Below, piece after piece: positions 15,876 to 17,807 of a stretch of DNA of 17,807 bases (positions are counted from its first letter, which is position 1; every line of letters starts with the position of its first letter). The position numbers and the translations under genes are program-made. The stretch covers positions 10,379-28,185 of the forward strand of contig DORI01000027.1 of the NCBI GenBank assembly GCA_003512365.1, written 5' to 3'. This DNA comes from Crocinitomicaceae bacterium (GTDB lineage: Bacteria; Bacteroidota; Bacteroidia; Flavobacteriales_D; Crocinitomicaceae). Under the pieces are notes generated by a model. It ran no database searches. It worked only from the letters and a program-made list of their open reading frames with translations, and had not been told where the DNA came from.

Positions 15876-16280
15876 ATGAGGATTCTTTTTTCATTTTTAT
15901 TCATTTCAATTCTATTGAGTAAAACTGCTTACAGTGTTTTTTGGCAAGTTAAATATTACCTTAATCAAAAAGAAATTACTGAAAAAGAGTGCGAGAATAA
16001 AAAACGGCCCGAAATGCTTTGTAATGGTAAGTGTTATCTCGCTAAACAATTGAAAAAAGCGGAGGCGGAACTGAATTCTCAAAAGGAAAAACAAGAAAGA
16101 TCTATTTCAAATTTAAAAGTTTTGGAAGAGGGTATTTTTGTTCCGTTATCAGCCATTTTTTTTGAGGTCAATCCCAATAAGTTAGAGTTAAGTAAGTCTT
16201 TTTTTTCTTATAAAAATTTCTACTCCTATGACGTAGGATCTCACTATTTTCACCCACCTTCCAAAAGCTTTAATGTTTAA
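15876..16280 (+). CDS. Small exported protein with CNGKC motif, unknown function
   Basis: A 134-residue protein without an assigned function. Residues 1-20 (MRILFSFLFISILLSKTAYS) are a signal peptide or a single membrane anchor. The mature part opens with VFWQVKYYLNQKEITEKECENKK, then PEMLCNGKCYLAKQLKKAE, so three cysteines sit at 39, 49 and 53. A charged, probably coiled helix (55-80, LKKAEAELNSQKEKQERS) follows. The C-terminus holds HYFHPP at 123-128. I recall similar C-x9-CNGKC proteins in Bacteroidota, often near metal-uptake genes, but no named family. The spaced Cys and His residues would suit a metal site or a disulfide shuttle; this is inference. It lies 14 bases after the redoxin gene and 83 bases before the next gene. 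Confidence 0.82.
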   Translation: MRILFSFLFISILLSKTAYSVFWQVKYYLNQKEITEKECENKKRPEMLCNGKCYLAKQLKKAEAELNSQKEKQERSISNLKVLEEGIFVPLSAIFFEVNPNKLELSKSFFSYKNFYSYDVGSHYFHPPSKSFNV

Positions 16281-16363
16281 TTTTTGATTGCTTCGAACAG
16301 TTGAAGGCGATCTTATTTTTATTTCGTTGAAGAGATTCAACATTAAACATTAATTTTTTCAAT

Positions 16364-17263
16364 ATGCGGATTAGTATACTCGCGTGGTTGCTGGTGTTAA
16401 GCACTAAGTCCATAGCCTGTGATATTTGTGGCGGTGTAAACAGCAATGCTTCTATAGGGCTTTTTGCTTCCACTAAATTTCACACGCTCGGATTTCGGAG
16501 TTCATACCGAAGTTTTTCTACCTATATGAATGGTGTTCGACATTCGAGAGAATATTTGTTTGGACAAGAAGTTCAGTTTAGAACGCAGATTCATTCAAGA
16601 ATTCAATTGATGGGTTCGATACCCTATCAAAGTGCCATTCAGAATAGGGATTTTGGAAGCGATTTTATTTCCGGAATGGGTGATCCAATTATCATTTCGA
16701 ATTTTGTCCTTCTTCAGAATAGAGATTCAAATGGAGTTAGTAAAAAATTCCTTTCATTGGGAATAGGATTAAAAGCTCCGCTTGGAAAATCAGCGGAAAA
16801 TTCAAATGCATTGAAGAATTTGTTCCCTGGAACAGGCTCGTGGGATTATTTACTTCTTTCGAATTATACGCATCAGTTTGCAAAATCTTGGGGTTGGCAG
16901 ACTGAATTTAGCTATTCATTTAAAGGAAAGGATTCATTTGGTTTTCAATATGGGAATAGTTTTCAATCCGCAAGTCAAGCATTTCGTAATTTCAAATTTT
17001 CCTCGTATCGCCTTATTGCAGCAGCAGGAATGAATTTTGAACATCATGCGAATAGTAGACTAAATGGATTAGCAACAATCGGTAAAACCAACGATGGAAT
17101 TATTCTGTCAAGTCGAGCTAGTATCAATTTATTGACGTACCGATGGTTATATTCCATCAATATTCAAAATCCACTGTATCAAAATTTAAACGAAGGGAGC
17201 ATTCGTCAAAAAGTGAGTGCATCCGTATGTATTAGTTATTTATTTAAAACATCAAAAAAATGA
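16364..17263 (+). CDS. Probable outer-membrane beta-barrel protein with N-terminal CDICGG motif
   Basis: A 299-residue exported protein that I cannot name. The signal peptide MRISILAWLLVLSTKSIA ends directly before CDICGG, putting Cys19 and Cys22 at the mature N-terminus. SIAC is a poor but possible lipobox, so lipidation of Cys19 cannot be excluded. The rest shows strong alternation of polar and aromatic residues in short strands (FHTLGFRSSYRSF, FLSLGIGLKAPLG, WGWQTEFSYSFKG, YRLIAAAGMNFE) separated by polar loops, as in 10-14-strand outer-membrane barrels or Phenol_MetA_deg-type channels. A last strand ends SVCISYLFKTSKK rather than in a terminal Phe. A CxxC at the mouth could capture or gate a metal ion. 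Its stop overlaps the start of the lipoprotein gene (ATGA), suggesting the two products work together. Confidence 0.8.
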   Translation: MRISILAWLLVLSTKSIACDICGGVNSNASIGLFASTKFHTLGFRSSYRSFSTYMNGVRHSREYLFGQEVQFRTQIHSRIQLMGSIPYQSAIQNRDFGSDFISGMGDPIIISNFVLLQNRDSNGVSKKFLSLGIGLKAPLGKSAENSNALKNLFPGTGSWDYLLLSNYTHQFAKSWGWQTEFSYSFKGKDSFGFQYGNSFQSASQAFRNFKFSSYRLIAAAGMNFEHHANSRLNGLATIGKTNDGIILSSRASINLLTYRWLYSINIQNPLYQNLNEGSIRQKVSASVCISYLFKTSKK

Positions 17264-17646
17264 AAAATTTAAAATTTGTATTTATTTCTTTTTCCATCTT
17301 ATTAATGAGTTGCCATAAACACAACGAGGCAACAAATGCTGATATCACATTAATAGAGCCGATGGAAGGTGACACACTATTATTTGGTGAGGAACTTCAC
17401 GCCGAAGGAACAATTGTTGGCGACGGTGAATTACACGGTTACTCATTGAATATGATAAATCAAACAACAGGCGAGACATTGCTAACAAAGGCTACAAGCG
17501 ATCATGCTGAAACATATAGTTTTCACGAGCATTGGGTAAATAGTGTTACTGACACTTCTAATGTGAAAATAATTGTTGAAGTGGAATTAAATCATGATGG
17601 TGATATGACATCAAAAGAAATCAATGTAGTTTGTTTGCCTCAATAA
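17260..17646 (+). CDS. Histidine-rich lipoprotein, possible DUF4625-like metal-binding domain
   Basis: A 128-residue lipoprotein. The signal MKNLKFVFISFSILLMSC ends in lipobox LMSC, so Cys18 should be lipidated; HKHN follows at once. The mature part is a single Ig-like beta domain (ITLIEPMEGDTLLFGEELHAEG, then LHGYSLNMINQTTG) with eight histidines in total (19, 21, 47, 59, 82, 89, 91, 112), including SFHEHW and LNHDGDM. The arrangement recalls DUF4625-type lipoproteins, but I cannot confirm the family. His, Asp, Glu and Met residues in this density are typical of periplasmic copper-binding proteins; binding is inferred. It is last in the operon, overlaps the barrel gene by 4 bases, and is followed by the terminator at 17650. 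Confidence 0.83.
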   Translation: MKNLKFVFISFSILLMSCHKHNEATNADITLIEPMEGDTLLFGEELHAEGTIVGDGELHGYSLNMINQTTGETLLTKATSDHAETYSFHEHWVNSVTDTSNVKIIVEVELNHDGDMTSKEINVVCLPQ

Positions 17647-17649
17647 TTT

Positions 17650-17685
17650 GAATGAGGTCTTTTAGGCCTCATTCTTTATTTTTTG
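17650..17685 (+). terminator. Strong intrinsic terminator of the multicopper oxidase operon
   Basis: GAATGAGGTC (17650-17659) pairs with GGCCTCATTC (17665-17674) in ten base pairs, one of them T-G, around the loop TTTTA. TTTATTTTTT follows directly. It begins 3 bases after the lipoprotein stop, so it defines the end of the transcript. The remaining 122 bases to the right edge are AT-rich with no gene I can support. Confidence 0.88.
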
Positions 17686-17807
17686 TGTTTTCTGGGTTTA
17701 TGGGTATTTAATTATGTTTTGGTCAATTAATCAAACACAACTTTTTTACATGTATTAAGGTTAATTGATTACCAAACGGATTGTTGGTAAATTAGATTAT
17801 TTTCCAT

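Noticed and set aside
16326..16341. Hairpin GTTGAA-GAGA-TTCAAC between the CNGKC and barrel genes
   Set aside because: Only six base pairs, low GC, and the T-run begins 11 bases later, so it is a poor terminator. It may be a processing or attenuation site, but there is no evidence for that.
17723..17768. Inverted repeat TCAATTAA ... TTAATTGA near the right edge
   Set aside because: Eight AT-rich bases per arm separated by 30 bases in AT-rich DNA is easily chance; no gene or operator context is visible.

Overview
The window looks like chromosomal DNA from a Bacteroidota bacterium, most likely a Flavobacteriia/Crocinitomicaceae-type organism. The reasons are low GC, a type IX secretion (T9SS) sorting tail on an exported enzyme, Bacteroidota-type promoter octamers (TAnnTTTG), a DUF2723 membrane protein, a DUF2805/TIGR03643 protein and a TonB-dependent receptor. 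I see no insertion sequence, phage gene, CRISPR array or rRNA.

Region 1 (1-8440, minus strand) is a very tight five-gene operon. Read in its own direction it holds a DUF2723 GT-C-type membrane protein, a small NodB-type polysaccharide deacetylase, a CPA2 cation/proton antiporter with a cytoplasmic tail, a membrane sensor histidine kinase, and independent phosphoglycerate mutase (gpmI, cut by the left edge). Junctions are 0-4 bases or overlap (TAA next to ATG, TAATG, 4 bases, ATGA), so the genes are probably translationally coupled. The theme appears to be envelope glycan or glycoprotein work and ion homeostasis, with a glycolytic gene riding at the end.

Region 2 (8608-9408) holds a tRNA-Gln(UUG), a probably bidirectional terminator, and an exported protein of unknown function on the minus strand. 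Region 3 (9472-11772) is a FecA-like TonB-dependent receptor. Its promoter region carries a perfect 8+1+8 palindrome that looks like a Fur-superfamily operator, so iron-regulated uptake is likely. Region 4 (11778-12757, minus) is a two-gene unit, DUF2805 protein then a flavin-reductase-like protein, joined by an ATGA overlap and convergent with the receptor.

Region 5 (13100-17646, plus) is the most interesting part. It is a six-gene cassette of exported proteins: a T9SS-secreted CueO-like multicopper oxidase, a TlpA-like thioredoxin (WCQPC), a second redoxin-like protein (CNHC), a small exported CNGKC protein, an outer-membrane barrel-like protein with CDICGG right after its signal peptide, and a histidine-rich lipoprotein. 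It ends at a strong intrinsic terminator (17650-17685). Every product is predicted to leave the cytoplasm and nearly all carry Cys or His motifs suited to metal or disulfide chemistry. My inference is an extracytoplasmic copper handling and oxidase maturation system, of which only the oxidase is well understood.
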